A DNA stretch of 64,000 nt from Blattamonas nauphoetae (GCA_033064195.1 JARBJD010000146.1:1-64000); one strand, 5' to 3'. Shown: positions 33,623 through 45,600, counted from the stretch's first letter. Translations and numbers: made by a program. Notes: generated by a model not told the origin, from the sequence alone.

Positions 33623-34857
33623 CTACAACAGTTCGCACGAGCAGTTCCCTCCAGATTCCTTTTTGTCTCCTCCACCCTTAGTTCCGCCCGAAGCTTTCTC
33701 GAGGGCGGCCTTGGCAGCAGCAGAGAACACATTGGAAAGGTTTTCCTGGGTCTTGGCCGAGCATTCAACATATTCGTACAGTTTCAATTTCTTGGCCATT
33801 TCTTCAGCCTAAGATGGAGAAGAAGAGAAAAAAGATTTGAATTTTGAAAAACAGAAAAAGACAATTAGAATGGTTGGGTGAAGAAAAAATGATTGAAAAA
33901 TATTTCATACTTGTTCCTTGGTGATGAGTGTGACATCATCAGGTGGGCTGGCACGGTAATCACCTTTTGTGCCGACGAGAACAACAGGGGTGTCCTTGAC
34001 GTATTCTGAGATTTCAGGGATCCACTAATTATCATAATTTGTTCACGACATAAGTAAATAGAAAATAATGGCAAACTCGAGTTTCGATGTTTTTGAAGGA
34101 GTTTTCGTCGATCACAGAGAAGCAGATTAGGAAGACATCAGTTTCAGAGAAACTTAACGAACGAAGACGGTCATAATCTTCTTGGCCTAAGAATAATGAG
34201 TATATGAAATGGAGATGTTGAGGATGGATCGGATAGTTGAGAAAAGGTGAATGAAAATTGATGTTGGAAGGAAAACCTGCTGTATCCCACAGTTGCAGTT
34301 TCACGGTTTTTCCATCAACCACTTGGAGAGATTCGTAGTTGTCAAACACGGTGGCAACGTAAGTATCCGAAAAGGTATTTTGGGTGTAAGACAGAAGGAG
34401 ACAAGTTTTTCCGACAGCTCCGTCACCAATAACAACAACTTTGGCTTCCTGAATATTGTGAACAGTGGAAAATCGTGATACGTAAATATAAACAAACGGT
34501 AACGCCAGAATTTCCACCAGATGCACCAGCGCTTGACATTTTTGTGAACTATGGGACAAATGATCTGGCCCGTAAGGCGTCAAATGTCGTGGAAATCTGT
34601 TTTGTTCACCCATTTGATGAAATACCTATGTATGACCTTCTAGATATTGAAATCTACCGAAGATATCGTTCTAGGATCTGAATGAGACATAAAAAGTGAA
34701 TAATGGGCTTCAATTTCGATTGCTTTTTTACCCCAGCCCGCGGCTTTCTCTTTGTCTTTGTTTCATGTGCAAATGTGTGTTCTCTATTTCTTCCGACATT
34801 CTTTTCTGACTTATCACCTACTTTTTTAGGAATGACGACCTCCGTGTAACGTGCCAT
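33623..34857 (-). CDS. Rho/Rac-family small GTPase, five exons
   Basis: Exons on the minus strand are 34857-34822, 34448-34277, 34186-34077, 34024-33911 and 33808-33623. The introns are 373, 90, 52 and 102 bp, all GT...AG. The spliced product is 205 residues. Diagnostic GTPase motifs are present: P-loop GDGAVGKT (20-27), switch I TVFDNYE (45-51), G3 [12 protein letters not shown] (67-78), G4 TKGD (125-128), G5 ECSAK (159-163) and the C-terminal CAAX box CELL (202-205), whose final Leu predicts geranylgeranylation. TVFDNY and [12 protein letters not shown] place it in the Rho family. The Rho insert helix is short: only RASPPDD lies between G4 and the following strand region. It probably acts at membranes in actin or polarity signalling. 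The start codon lies only 10 bp from the divergent receptor ORF. Confidence 0.93.
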
Positions 34858-34866
34858 TTCTTCCGA

Positions 34867-37800
34867 GTGGACCGAAATCGCTCGACTGAATTATTTTATC
34901 TACATACCACCAAGCCCCTCCTCCGATGGTGTTTTGACGTTTTTCTAAGACCATACGGATATAAGAAACTTCCAATGAACGCTCAGTCACCGGCTTTCTT
35001 TGCTGAAGAAGTTTCTCTGGCGAAAGATGCTCATATGGTGGTTGGTCTCGAATTCCGAAATGATCTCAACACACTTGGATCAACTACGTACTGTGCGACC
35101 AATCTGGAGATAAACTCGCGGCATTTGACACTTCTTGGCGACCAGTCGACTCTGACCCATGAAGGAACGAAAATTCATTCCCAACAGAAAATAGCCAAAT
35201 CTGCGAAAACAACCACGGGCTTGCCTAACAAACCCCTCCACAGTGTGCTACTGCTTGTGAATTGCACGATTGTTCTTGATTCGCTGAACCTGGTGGTGAG
35301 TATGGAACACTGTTCGATCTGTTCAATCGCTGCTTCGCATCTCTCTGTGAAGAACTGTGAGGTGTCGTCATCAATGTCACTGTCGCCATTTGTTGTTGAT
35401 TCATGGTCAGCGGGGACATCATCAGCAATCTCGATTGAGAACAGTCGTTACAGTGGATTCTCTTCGACGACGATTCTACCATTTGTGGACGTTGATTCTG
35501 CCATGGACAGCCTGAACAGTGGTCGATCTGCTGATCTGTTTGCCGGAACCGAAGGGCCAAAAGTGACAATCTGTGGAACAGGACTCTCGATTCTGGATTC
35601 GTCATTGCCACTCTCGACTGGCCCACTTTTTTCGTTCACGAAGACAACACGTGGAAGCGAAGAAAGTGGATCTGTTTTGGAAGTGGAGACGGTTTTGTTG
35701 TCATCGCTTGTGCAGAATGTGACCTCGCCGAACATTGCGAATTGCTGGATGGCGGGAGCGAGTCAGAAGATGATCGGAACGAGACTTCGGGAGAGCACGA
35801 ACCACATCTCTGGGACAGGCTGCGTGGACATGAATTTCGGTGGATCGTTGCTGAGTTTGAACAGTTCATTCTCGAATTGTGTGAGAACGCTCCAATCTCT
35901 CCCAAATGATGAACAAGACAAAATTGGCCAGAAATTCAAACAGGGTGATCGCCTCACTGTGGACAACCTCTCGACTTCCAACATTCTGATCAATTCTTGC
36001 ACATTCGACACAATGTCCTTCCACGATTCAACTGGCTTCATTGAAGAAGCAGCAGCTATCGATATTTGTCAAAGAGATGTCCCAATCACCATCCAACGGT
36101 GTTCTTTCTATAAATGCGCCGTCACTGGCCAACATCCAGACGGTGGTGCTATTTATCTCCGTTATTCATCATCATATCCGAACAATAACAAAATCCACGT
36201 GTCAGACTCGTCTTTTGTCGACTGCACGACTACTCTCACTCCTTCGACACTCACCGAGGGAACTAATTGCGGAGGAGGCATCTGCATCACCTCCTGCCTT
36301 GATATCACACTGGAACGCCTCTCGTTCCACCACTGCTTTGCCACGAGTCGAGGCGGTGGGATGTATTTGGACAGGAGTCTCGGCACAGTCTCCAACGTTC
36401 TCTTGGACACCTGCGAGAGCATGATAGGTGGAGGAATGTTCCAAGTTTTAGGGTCGATAACACACTCGTTCATATTCTTCAGAAATAACATCGCAGCAAC
36501 TGGAGCAGAAGATACCGCATATCTGCCGGCACCTGACACCAATCCATTCACCAACTGTGATACGACAGCAAGCGATCCGACGTGTTATGTTCAGTGGGGA
36601 ACACCAATCAAAGACTGGTTTTCATCGATTTCTGCCGAAATGCAACTTATTGATTTTTCGATCAACTTCGGTCAAGATTCAGCAACACTTTCAGTCACAG
36701 CAGCAGAGGCAGTGTCTGGATCGATGATTGTGGTTGTGGAGGGAGGAAATATGCCTCGTCTTGCAAGCGTGTCCTTCTCATCGAACACAAAAGGAGAGGG
36801 AACGGTGCCAATTGAGATGAACGGAGTGTTGGAAGCGGGGACGATTTATGGAATCCGCGCAGCAGGAATGAAAGGACGAGTTCTCTTTGGGAACATGGTG
36901 GTTGGGGCGACAGCAAAGCTTTTGGACGAAAACCGAACAAATGTGATTGTATCTGGAATCATTCTGTCGGAAGGAACATACTTTGTGATGGTGAAAGACA
37001 CAACGACTGGAACGACCGAAACACTGACACTCCCAATGACACTCTCTGGAAAGTCGTTGTTGTCAGTGGAGAAGGAACTGTCAGTGGAATACGAAGCAGG
37101 GAAGCTGCAATACGAACATGAATACTCAGTGGAGGAAGTTGTGTGCAATGGTGCTTCAGTTGATGTGAAAAGTGGGACATCGTTTGTGATTCCACCTCAG
37201 CCTTCTCGACTGGCCGAGGTGAAAGTGGTCAACACATCAGATTGGGTGACTCTGACACTGACAGGGACAGTGTTCTATTCTTCGGAATATTCAGTGACAT
37301 TGACGGAAGTGACCGAATCGTCTGAGAAACACACGAAGACAATCACACTCTCCCGAAATGCGAGTCGAGGAGTGATGAAGGAATGGAAAGCGATTTTGTT
37401 CCCGATTGAAAGTCAGGATCTGAAATATGGAAAGACATACTGTGTGACATCGATGATTCCAACAGATGGGACAGACTCGATTGAGATCTCTGCTGCTCCA
37501 TTCAAAACCCCAGACGAATCAGCACGGATCATTGGGGTGAGTTGTGAATTGGATGTGTCAGGAAACACGACGAGCTTGAAACTGCGAGGTCGACAGATTC
37601 CATCAGGGACGTACAAAGTGGTTCTGAACGATGCGAATGGTTCTTCCTTCGACATCACGTTCTCTACTCCGTTGTCTGAAGAGAGAGATTCGGATATGAA
37701 ATCGCTGGAGATTTATGGAAACACTCCATTTCTCTCGTTCAACACTGCCTATTCTCTCTTCTCAGTCGGGTCGTTTCTGATTGATACCAGATACGACTCG

Positions 37801-40800
37801 TTCACAACCGCGATTGAACCAGCACGAATTGTGGGAGTGAGTTGTGTGTTGGATGTGTCAGGAAACACAACGAGCTTCAAACTGAAAGGTCGACAGATTC
37901 CGATGGGAACGTACAAAGTGGTTCTGAACGAGGAGAATGGTCCTTCTTTCGACATCACATTCTCTGGTGCGATGATTGATGAAAGAGAATCAGATGTGTC
38001 AACAGTATCGATCTTTGGGGATAGATCGCTCTTGTCGTTCAACACATCATACAAACTGTTCTCTGTTGGGTCGTTTCTGATAGATTCTGGAAATAACTCG
38101 TTCTCGATTTCGGAACCTACTCGCCTGACATCTGTGGGGAGTGTTTTTTTTGCCAATGACAGGAAAACGACTGTCTCCATCGAATTGGTCGGAGTGGCGA
38201 TGCCGACAACACCGCTGAAACTGTTTGTTGTGAAGGTTGGGGTCTCGAATGACAAGAAAGTGAGTCTGGACGCAACGTTCTCAACAAAAGAAGCAGGAAC
38301 CGCGATTGGAGTTGGGTACTCTGAAAATGAAGAAGAAAAGACGATCGCATTTGGATTGAACTACACCGTGGTTGGTCTGAAAGATGGAGACAATGACATT
38401 CTGGTTGTTTCTGGTCTTGAGATTGAAATGCCAGTGGAACCAGCTCGAATTGTGTTGACTTCGCGTACAGATGGAGTGAACGCGACGAAAGTGAAAGTGG
38501 ATGGAGTTGGATTGTCCGAACGCACAACTTACACGCTCTCTGTTTCCGGAACACCGACATCGAGTGGACAGAACACCGAACCCCACGTGACAACGATCGA
38601 AGTGATTGGAGTGTCGACGACAGAAGCAGAATCAGAAGAGCTTGCTCTTTATCCAGTGAGTGAGGCTGATCTTCGTTTTGGATTCACATATGAGATCACT
38701 GGGGCATCAGCCAACAGCAAACCAGTTCTGGTTGAATCGACATCCTCATTCAGCACGCCAGCCGAACCAGCTCGAATCGAGAATGCGTCATGTTCTCTCT
38801 CGAAGAATCGAACATCCGTCACGATTGTCATTTCTGGAACAGCTCTTCCCGATTCGGATGTGATGGTGACATTCAAGAAGGAAGGTGAGACATCAACCTT
38901 CCCACCACAGATGGTTGACTGTTCGTCATCTGGAACATTCTCGTTTTCGATGTTGGCAGGAGACACCTCATCATCCACTCGACTGCAATATGGAAGTCGA
39001 TATGTAATCACATCAGTGAAACATGGATCGGATGAGATGGAAGTGAATTGGAATGTTGGTTTCACAGTTGATCATCCTCCTCGCCTCTCCTCGATCGTAT
39101 TCTCGTTCTCGAACACTCTTCACACGTCGTTTGAGTTGGAGTTGATTGGAGATGGACTGACTCTTTTGGGAGAGTATGAACTGACGCTGAACTCGTCGTT
39201 CAAGATGGATGTGATTCTGAATGGAGGGAAGACAGGACGAACGATAAAAGCACAGCCGATTGGATTTGAGTCATGTCTTGACTTCTCAACGACATACACC
39301 GTGACATCGTTGCATCTGAAGACAGACGAGTCAGACAAGGTTGTGTTTGACGGAGTTTCATTCGAAACGAAAGCGAAACCAACCCGAATTGAGATCTTTG
39401 TTGATTCGTCGTCGATGTTCTCTCTTCCTCTGTGTGGAGAGATGGATCGACCTTGCACAAGAATGGATGATGGTTGGTGGATTGTTTCGACACTTGGGAT
39501 CGATGGACCAACACTTCGCATTTTGAATCGAACGACGCTGTCATCTGGAATTGTGATTGGGTCAGGAATGCATGTTCTGTTCTCTCCTGGCGACAACATC
39601 GAGCCGACACTGAGGATCCCGTCATCAGCGACAATGAACGAGAATGGAGGACTGATTTGGATGTCGGACGGATCGTTTGAGCTTCGAGATGTGGATGTTG
39701 AGATTGAATCGTCGTCTGCTTCGTTCGTGTTTGTGTTGGCAGTTGACAGCACTCTGATTGTGAAAGATGGATCGATCTGTGGACCAACACCGTCATCGAA
39801 CTCAGGCGATATGACCGAGATTCCTTCAGATGAGACGATTTGCGCGTGGTCGAGTGGAGTTCTGCAACTGACGAACACCGAAACGAATCTGACATCGTCG
39901 AGCTTCTCGCATCTATCGCAAGGATTTATGAACATGAAGAACGGATCGCTTCACGTTGTTTCATCATCATTTTTCGAGAACAAACCATCGTCGTTGTCAT
40001 CGTCATCGTCTTTCCCATCATATCGACGAAACGTTCGTTGCTCAGAAGGGGGACGAGTTGAGATTGGGAGTCTGTCTGGAGGAGATGGAGGAAGTGAAAC
40101 AACACGCTCCGCTTGGATTCAAATCGAAGAGGATTGCACGTTGATGTCGGGAATTGTTTCTAAATCCTCGCCATTCTTCATTCCAACACTGGACACCTCG
40201 AAAACATCAGTCTCAACCGATCCCAAGAAACCTGATTTGAATGTGACGCTGGTTGGGACACAGCTGATTCCTTGTGGACTGTTTCTTGAGTTTTTTGAGA
40301 TTGAGAAGAAAACCGAAAAGAACTCGACATTTTTGGAACTGACATCAGAAACAACGAGAACACTGACGGAAACAGAAGTTTCACTCTCAATGCTCATCAG
40401 TTCTGTTGGGCTGGACAGGAATCTGGAATGGAGAGGCCGACTCCGATTTGGGGAGAATGTGCCGACATCGTCATTTCTGCTGAAGAAGAGTGCAGTGGAT
40501 GAACGGAAAGCGCTGATGACACAGACAATGAAATGGCTTCTTCCTGTGATCTGTGGCATTGTTCTCCTCCTCGCAATCATACTCATCATTCTTATTCTTG
40601 TTCGTCGCCATCGAAAGAAAACCAAAAATGATAAACTTTCGACGCAAGAAATGAACCAACCAGCTCAAGACGAACTCATTGAGAAAATGGACGTGGAAGC
40701 TTTTGGAACTGTTGTGCCTCTTCAAACTGATTTATATTCTGATCGGAGTTTAGTGTTCAGTGACGATTCCTCAAATGTCCATACTGATCAACTGAAACAG

Positions 40801-41565
40801 CAGTCTCCAGAAGGAGCTGAGACCCGCGAGCAGGAGTCAAGATGGTTTGCGAACCAAACGATTGTCACAGATGTTGCGGATGAGAACGGACACGTCTCAA
40901 AACAGTTTGCGCAGCGACAAGACACGCTGTTCAACCGTCTTCATGGAGAGACGAGAGGGACGCTGAACAGGAACGAGATTGGGCGTCGAGTTGCTCGTGC
41001 TCTTGTCCATTTTGCTCAACACCGAAAAAACGATGTTCTGCTCGCACACGTCTCATCGCACCGGATTCTTGTTGGGAAACAAGGAGAAGTGACTCTTCTT
41101 GTGAAATCTCTGGATGGACCAGTGAATCATGGACAAACAACGCAGACGAACAAAGCAGCAGAACAAGTGAATAATGGAGAACAAGTTCAATCGACGAAGA
41201 TGGTTGAGACGCAAGGGATTGAAGATATCCGTGAGGGAGTTCGTTGGGAAGCGCCTGAAGTGTTGGAGAAGAAGGCGGATGTTGATGTTTCGCGAGCGGC
41301 GGTTTTTAGCTTAGGCCTTATCCTTTGGGAAATCGAGACAGGCGATGTGCCATTTGGAGAATACGATGCTCTGAATGCTCGTCGCCAGATCGTTGCTGGG
41401 ACAAGGCCGAAGCTGGAAAGCATCCCCGACAGCGACCTTCGCGAGATCATCTCGTCGTGCTTTGTGATGGATCCTACACACCGACCGACACTGGACACGA
41501 TTCTGTCAGATCTGGAATCGATTGAAGCGAAATCGAAAGCGAATCGACCATTTGTGATTCAATAG
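34867..41565 (+). CDS. Receptor-like beta-helix/IPT pseudokinase, tandem copy 1
   Basis: A single exon of 2232 codons. The first ~66 codons (34867-35065) have no match in tandem copy 2 and contain no convincing signal peptide. Homology starts at LGSTTYCAT near 35066, so the 5-prime end looks replaced at the duplication breakpoint, or an upstream exon is missing from my view. Next follow a beta-helix ectodomain (GGAIYLRYS, GGGICIT, GGGMYLD), many IPT-like repeats with EPARIVGVSC or EPTRL words including two copies of a 100-residue unit (37528-38110), and the motif CGEMDRPCTR near 1523 opening a second beta-helix. The membrane helix is at about 1890-1915, then RRHRKK. The tail holds a kinase C-lobe relic with SSHRILVG at the HRD/N position, WEAPEV, AVFSLGLILWEIETG and RPTLDTI. 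HRD, DFG and the N-lobe are absent, so no catalysis is expected. Confidence 0.82.
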   Translation: MDRNRSTELFYLHTTKPLLRWCFDVFLRPYGYKKLPMNAQSPAFFAEEVSLAKDAHMVVGLEFRNDLNTLGSTTYCATNLEINSRHLTLLGDQSTLTHEGTKIHSQQKIAKSAKTTTGLPNKPLHSVLLLVNCTIVLDSLNLVVSMEHCSICSIAASHLSVKNCEVSSSMSLSPFVVDSWSAGTSSAISIENSRYSGFSSTTILPFVDVDSAMDSLNSGRSADLFAGTEGPKVTICGTGLSILDSSLPLSTGPLFSFTKTTRGSEESGSVLEVETVLLSSLVQNVTSPNIANCWMAGASQKMIGTRLRESTNHISGTGCVDMNFGGSLLSLNSSFSNCVRTLQSLPNDEQDKIGQKFKQGDRLTVDNLSTSNILINSCTFDTMSFHDSTGFIEEAAAIDICQRDVPITIQRCSFYKCAVTGQHPDGGAIYLRYSSSYPNNNKIHVSDSSFVDCTTTLTPSTLTEGTNCGGGICITSCLDITLERLSFHHCFATSRGGGMYLDRSLGTVSNVLLDTCESMIGGGMFQVLGSITHSFIFFRNNIAATGAEDTAYLPAPDTNPFTNCDTTASDPTCYVQWGTPIKDWFSSISAEMQLIDFSINFGQDSATLSVTAAEAVSGSMIVVVEGGNMPRLASVSFSSNTKGEGTVPIEMNGVLEAGTIYGIRAAGMKGRVLFGNMVVGATAKLLDENRTNVIVSGIILSEGTYFVMVKDTTTGTTETLTLPMTLSGKSLLSVEKELSVEYEAGKLQYEHEYSVEEVVCNGASVDVKSGTSFVIPPQPSRLAEVKVVNTSDWVTLTLTGTVFYSSEYSVTLTEVTESSEKHTKTITLSRNASRGVMKEWKAILFPIESQDLKYGKTYCVTSMIPTDGTDSIEISAAPFKTPDESARIIGVSCELDVSGNTTSLKLRGRQIPSGTYKVVLNDANGSSFDITFSTPLSEERDSDMKSLEIYGNTPFLSFNTAYSLFSVGSFLIDTRYDSFTTAIEPARIVGVSCVLDVSGNTTSFKLKGRQIPMGTYKVVLNEENGPSFDITFSGAMIDERESDVSTVSIFGDRSLLSFNTSYKLFSVGSFLIDSGNNSFSISEPTRLTSVGSVFFANDRKTTVSIELVGVAMPTTPLKLFVVKVGVSNDKKVSLDATFSTKEAGTAIGVGYSENEEEKTIAFGLNYTVVGLKDGDNDILVVSGLEIEMPVEPARIVLTSRTDGVNATKVKVDGVGLSERTTYTLSVSGTPTSSGQNTEPHVTTIEVIGVSTTEAESEELALYPVSEADLRFGFTYEITGASANSKPVLVESTSSFSTPAEPARIENASCSLSKNRTSVTIVISGTALPDSDVMVTFKKEGETSTFPPQMVDCSSSGTFSFSMLAGDTSSSTRLQYGSRYVITSVKHGSDEMEVNWNVGFTVDHPPRLSSIVFSFSNTLHTSFELELIGDGLTLLGEYELTLNSSFKMDVILNGGKTGRTIKAQPIGFESCLDFSTTYTVTSLHLKTDESDKVVFDGVSFETKAKPTRIEIFVDSSSMFSLPLCGEMDRPCTRMDDGWWIVSTLGIDGPTLRILNRTTLSSGIVIGSGMHVLFSPGDNIEPTLRIPSSATMNENGGLIWMSDGSFELRDVDVEIESSSASFVFVLAVDSTLIVKDGSICGPTPSSNSGDMTEIPSDETICAWSSGVLQLTNTETNLTSSSFSHLSQGFMNMKNGSLHVVSSSFFENKPSSLSSSSSFPSYRRNVRCSEGGRVEIGSLSGGDGGSETTRSAWIQIEEDCTLMSGIVSKSSPFFIPTLDTSKTSVSTDPKKPDLNVTLVGTQLIPCGLFLEFFEIEKKTEKNSTFLELTSETTRTLTETEVSLSMLISSVGLDRNLEWRGRLRFGENVPTSSFLLKKSAVDERKALMTQTMKWLLPVICGIVLLLAIILIILILVRRHRKKTKNDKLSTQEMNQPAQDELIEKMDVEAFGTVVPLQTDLYSDRSLVFSDDSSNVHTDQLKQQSPEGAETREQESRWFANQTIVTDVADENGHVSKQFAQRQDTLFNRLHGETRGTLNRNEIGRRVARALVHFAQHRKNDVLLAHVSSHRILVGKQGEVTLLVKSLDGPVNHGQTTQTNKAAEQVNNGEQVQSTKMVETQGIEDIREGVRWEAPEVLEKKADVDVSRAAVFSLGLILWEIETGDVPFGEYDALNARRQIVAGTRPKLESIPDSDLREIISSCFVMDPTHRPTLDTILSDLESIEAKSKANRPFVIQ

Positions 41566-42540
41566 TTGTGATGTCAGCAGAATTATCCACACCACTTGCA
41601 CTATGATCGTTCTGATCATTGAGTTCACAACGCGCACGTCATTCTTCACTGAGCCTCTTCACGACTTTCAGCCATCACGTCATAACTCTTGATTTGGCTG
41701 TGGAATCCACGTCATTCTCCTGCCCTGAGGTCTCAAGACTGGGAGATCTGGATTGGCTCTGATAACACGTCTTGATTTGAGTGAGAATGACCGGATCTGA
41801 GAGCATATTGGCCTCTCCTGTCATTCTGTGAATTCACTATGCGATACTCGCTCACTCAACATCACCTCTCATTTTCCATCGACACCACAACACAGTCGTC
41901 TTCCTTCGTCTGATGAGGGTTGAAGCTCTCCTTATTGCACCAGTCCTCGTTTTCGCCTCATCAAGAACCCTCGAAATTGATGATTTCACACCTCACTCTC
42001 ACTCATCCACGATGCACGAAGCATTATTACCAATCATCACATCACTTACACTGTTCCATCGTGAACCATCCTCCTCTAGATGGTTCATCCCACTCCCCAA
42101 CTCTCCCCTGTTTACTGCCACACCAATCATCGACAACTCCCCATCTATCTTTGTTTCTGCATGTCATCTTATCTCAGTGAATTCCCCTAGCTTTTCCAGG
42201 CATCTCTTCTTGACTTCCTGTCTTGCTTCTCCAACAGTGATCGTGCTGAACAAGCACGTGAGGAATGTTGATTATCATGTTTCGCTTCTGTTCATCACCT
42301 GTCATCATCTCACCCAGTTCTCATCACACAGATGCCCATTCTCCAACATTTCGCATTTCCGTCAAATCTCATCTCACATTTGTCGTTATGTTGTCGTACA
42401 TTCGTGTCACCCAATTCTCATCTCGTCATTTCATCACCTCAACCTGTCAATCAAAGTGACATTTTCATTCTTCTCTGAAAGGAGAAGCAATCATCTTCTG
42501 AAGATTCAACTTTTTTTCACAATGACGTGGGTGGTGATTC
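35066..42540 (+). repeat. Tandem duplication unit 1
   Basis: It aligns with 42834-51083 in the same orientation: the receptor gene from its 35066 breakpoint through its stop, then about 1 kb of 3-prime flank (shared tcactgagcctcttcacgac and ctcaagactgggagatctgg, and later gatcgtgctgaacaagc versus gatcgtgctgaccaagc). The units differ in length mainly because unit 2 has three more 300-bp internal repeats. Confidence 0.88.
37528..38110 (+). repeat. Two 300-bp in-frame coding repeats
   Basis: Two consecutive ~300-bp units encode a 100-residue IPT-like module starting GVSC(E/V)LDVSGNTTS and containing RQIP(S/M)GTYKVVLN and SFLID. Tandem copy 2 of the gene has five units at the same place. Confidence 0.85.
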
Positions 42541-42554
42541 TGAATTTGAGGTAA
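41913..42554 (+). pseudogene. Downstream relic with signal-peptide-like start
   Basis: A 213-codon ORF begins MRVEALLIAPVLVFASS, a plausible leader, and then becomes Ser/His-rich without domain features. The corresponding position behind tandem copy 2 (50611-51083) carries a related but frame-shifted sequence (LMKVEAILIMPLLLF, then IVLTKRVRNVG versus IVLNKHVRNV). Conservation of protein-like words in two duplicated, decayed copies suggests the remnant of a small secreted-protein or receptor N-terminus, not a working gene. Confidence 0.35.
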
Positions 42555-42665
42555 ACCAATTAATAATTGAAGTGGATCGCGATGAAAACACTGAAATGGG
42601 ATCATAGTAGCCATGGGAGCTGATATTCACATTCAAGATCGATCAAATCCCATATTTCCGTTTCA

Positions 42666-45600
42666 ATGATTCTGTTCATTCTTGGGGCACGTTTATTTAG
42701 TGGTGCCGTTGCCCACCCCGATTTCCATTCAGCTTTTCCAACAAGTCCAGCTGTATTTGTTCCCTTGTCAGCCATTATTGAGCAACACCAATCGAACAGA
42801 AACACTAACACTGACAATGGTGAACAATTCGTTCTTGGATCAACAACATACTGTGCGACCAGTCTGGAGATAAACTCGCGGCATTTGACACTTCTTGGCG
42901 ACCGGTCGACTCTCACCCATGAAGGAACGAACATTCATTCCAAACAGAAAATGGACAAATCTGCGAAAACAACGACGGGCTTGCCTCAGAAACCCCTCCA
43001 CAGTGTGCTACTGCTTGTGAATTGCACGATTGTTCTTGATTCGCTGAACCTGGTGGTGAATGTGGAACACTGTTCGATCTGTTCAATCGCTGCTTCGGAT
43101 CTCTCTGTGAAGAACTGTGAGGTGTCGTCAACAATGTCACTGTCCCCATTTGTTGTTGATTCATGGTCAGCGGGAACATCATCATCAATCTCGATTGAGA
43201 ACAGTCGTTACAGTGGATTCTCTTCGACGACGATTCTACCATTTGTGGACGTTGATTCTGCCATGGACAGCCTGAACAGTGGTCGATCTGCTGATCTGTT
43301 TGCCGGAACCGAAGGGCCAAAAGTGACAATCTGTGGAACAGGACTCTCGATTCTGGATTCGTCATTGCCACTCTCGACTGGCCCACTTTTTTCGTTCACG
43401 AAGACAACACGTGGAAGCGAAGAAAGTGGATCTGTTTTGGAAGTGGAGACGGTTTTGTTGTCATCGCTTGTGCAGAATGTGACCTCGCCGAACATTGCGA
43501 ATTGCTGGATGGCGGGAGCGAGTCAGAAGATGATCGGAACGAGACTTCGGGAGAGCACGAACCACATCTCTGGGACAGGCTGCGTGGACATGAATTTCGG
43601 TGGATCGTTGCTGAGTTTGAACAGTTCATTCTCGAATTGTGTGAGAACGCTCCAATCTCTCCCAAATGATGAACAAGACAAAATTGGCCAGAAATTCAAA
43701 CAGGGTGATCGCCTCACTGTGGACAACCTCTCGACTTCCAACATTCTGATCAATTCTTGCACATTCGACACAATGTCCTTCCACGATTCAACTGGCTTCA
43801 TTGAAGAAGCAGCAGCTATCGATATTTGTCAAAGAGATGTCCCAATCACCATCCAACGGTGTTCTTTCTATAAATGCGCCGTCACTGGCCAACATCCAGA
43901 CGGTGGTGCTATTTATCTCCGTTATTCATCATCATATCCGAACAATAACAAAATCCACGTGTCAGACTCGTCTTTTGTCGACTGCACGACTACTCTCACT
44001 CCTTCGACACTCACCGAGGGAACTAATTGCGGAGGAGGCATCTGCATCACCTCCTGCCTTGATATCACACTGGAACGCCTCTCGTTCCACCACTGCTTTG
44101 CCACGAGTCGAGGCGGTGGGATGTATTTGGACAGGAGTCTCGGCACAGTCTCCAACGTTCTCTTGGACACCTGCGAGAGCATGATAGGTGGAGGAATGTT
44201 CCAAGTTTTAGGGTCGATAACACACTCGTTCATATTCTTCAGAAATAACATCGCAGCAACTGGAGCAGAAGATACCGCATATCTGCCGGCACCTGACACC
44301 AATCCATTCACCAACTGTGATACGACAGCAAGCGATCCGACGTGTTATGTTCAGTGGGGAACACCAATCAAAGACTGGTTTTCATCGATTTCTGCCGAAA
44401 TGCAACTTATTGATTTTTCGATCAACTTCGGTCAAGATTCAGCAACACTTTCAGTCACAGCAGCAGAGGCAGTGTCTGGATCGATGATTGTGGTTGTGGA
44501 GGGAGGAAATATGCCTCGTCTTGCAAGCGTGTCCTTCTCATCGAACACAAAAGGAGAGGGAACGGTGCCAATTGAGATGAACGGAGTGTTGGAAGCGGGG
44601 ACGATTTATGGAATCCGCGCAGCAGGAATGAAAGGACGAGTTCTCTTTGGGAACATGGTGGTTGGGGCGACAGCAAAGCTTTTGGACGAAAACCGAACAA
44701 ATGTGATTGTATCTGGAATCATTCTGTCGGAAGGAACATACTTTGTGATGGTGAAAGACACAACGACTGGAACGACAGAAACACTAACTCTCCCAATGAC
44801 ACTCTCTGGAAAGTCGTTGTTGTCAGTGGAGAAGGAACTGTCAGTGGAATACGAAGCAGGGAAGCTGCAATACGAACATGAATACTCAGTGGAGGAAGTT
44901 CTGTGCGATGGTGCTTCAGTGTCTGTAAAAAGTGGGACATCGTTCGTGATTCCACCTCAGCCTTCTCGACTGGCCGAAGTGAAAGTGATCAACGCATCAG
45001 ATTGGGTGGCTCTGACACTGACAGGGACAGTGTTCTATTCTTCGGAATATTCAGTGACATTGACGGAAGTGACCGAATCGTCTGAGAAACACACGAAGAC
45101 AATCACACTCTCCAAAAATGCGAGTCGGGGAGTGATGAAGGAATGGAAAGCGATTTTGTTCCCGATTGAATCTCAAGATCTGAAATATGGAAAGACATAC
45201 TGTGTGACATCGATGATTCCAACAGATGGGACTGACTCAATTGCGATCTCTGCTGCTCCGTTCAAAATCCCAGACGAACCAGCACGAATTATTGGGGTGA
45301 GTTGTGTGTTGGATGAAAACAAGAACACAACGAGCTTCAAACTGCGAGGTCGACAGATTCCGACCGGAATACACAAAATTATTCTAAACAATGCATCTGG
45401 CGTTTCATTTAATGTGGAATTCTCTGGTGGGTTGTCTGAAGTGAGAGATTCGGATGTGAAATCGCTGGAGATTTATGGAACCACTCCAGTACTCTCGTTC
45501 AACACTGCCTATTCTCTCTTCTCAGTCGGTTCATTCCTGATTGATACCAGAAACCACTCGTTCTCGACCCCTGTTGAACCAGCACGAATTGTGGGAGTGA

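Noticed and set aside
34867-41565. Active protein kinase annotation for the receptor tails
   Set aside because: No glycine loop, no VAIK lysine, no HRD and no DFG in any copy; only C-lobe structural motifs remain.
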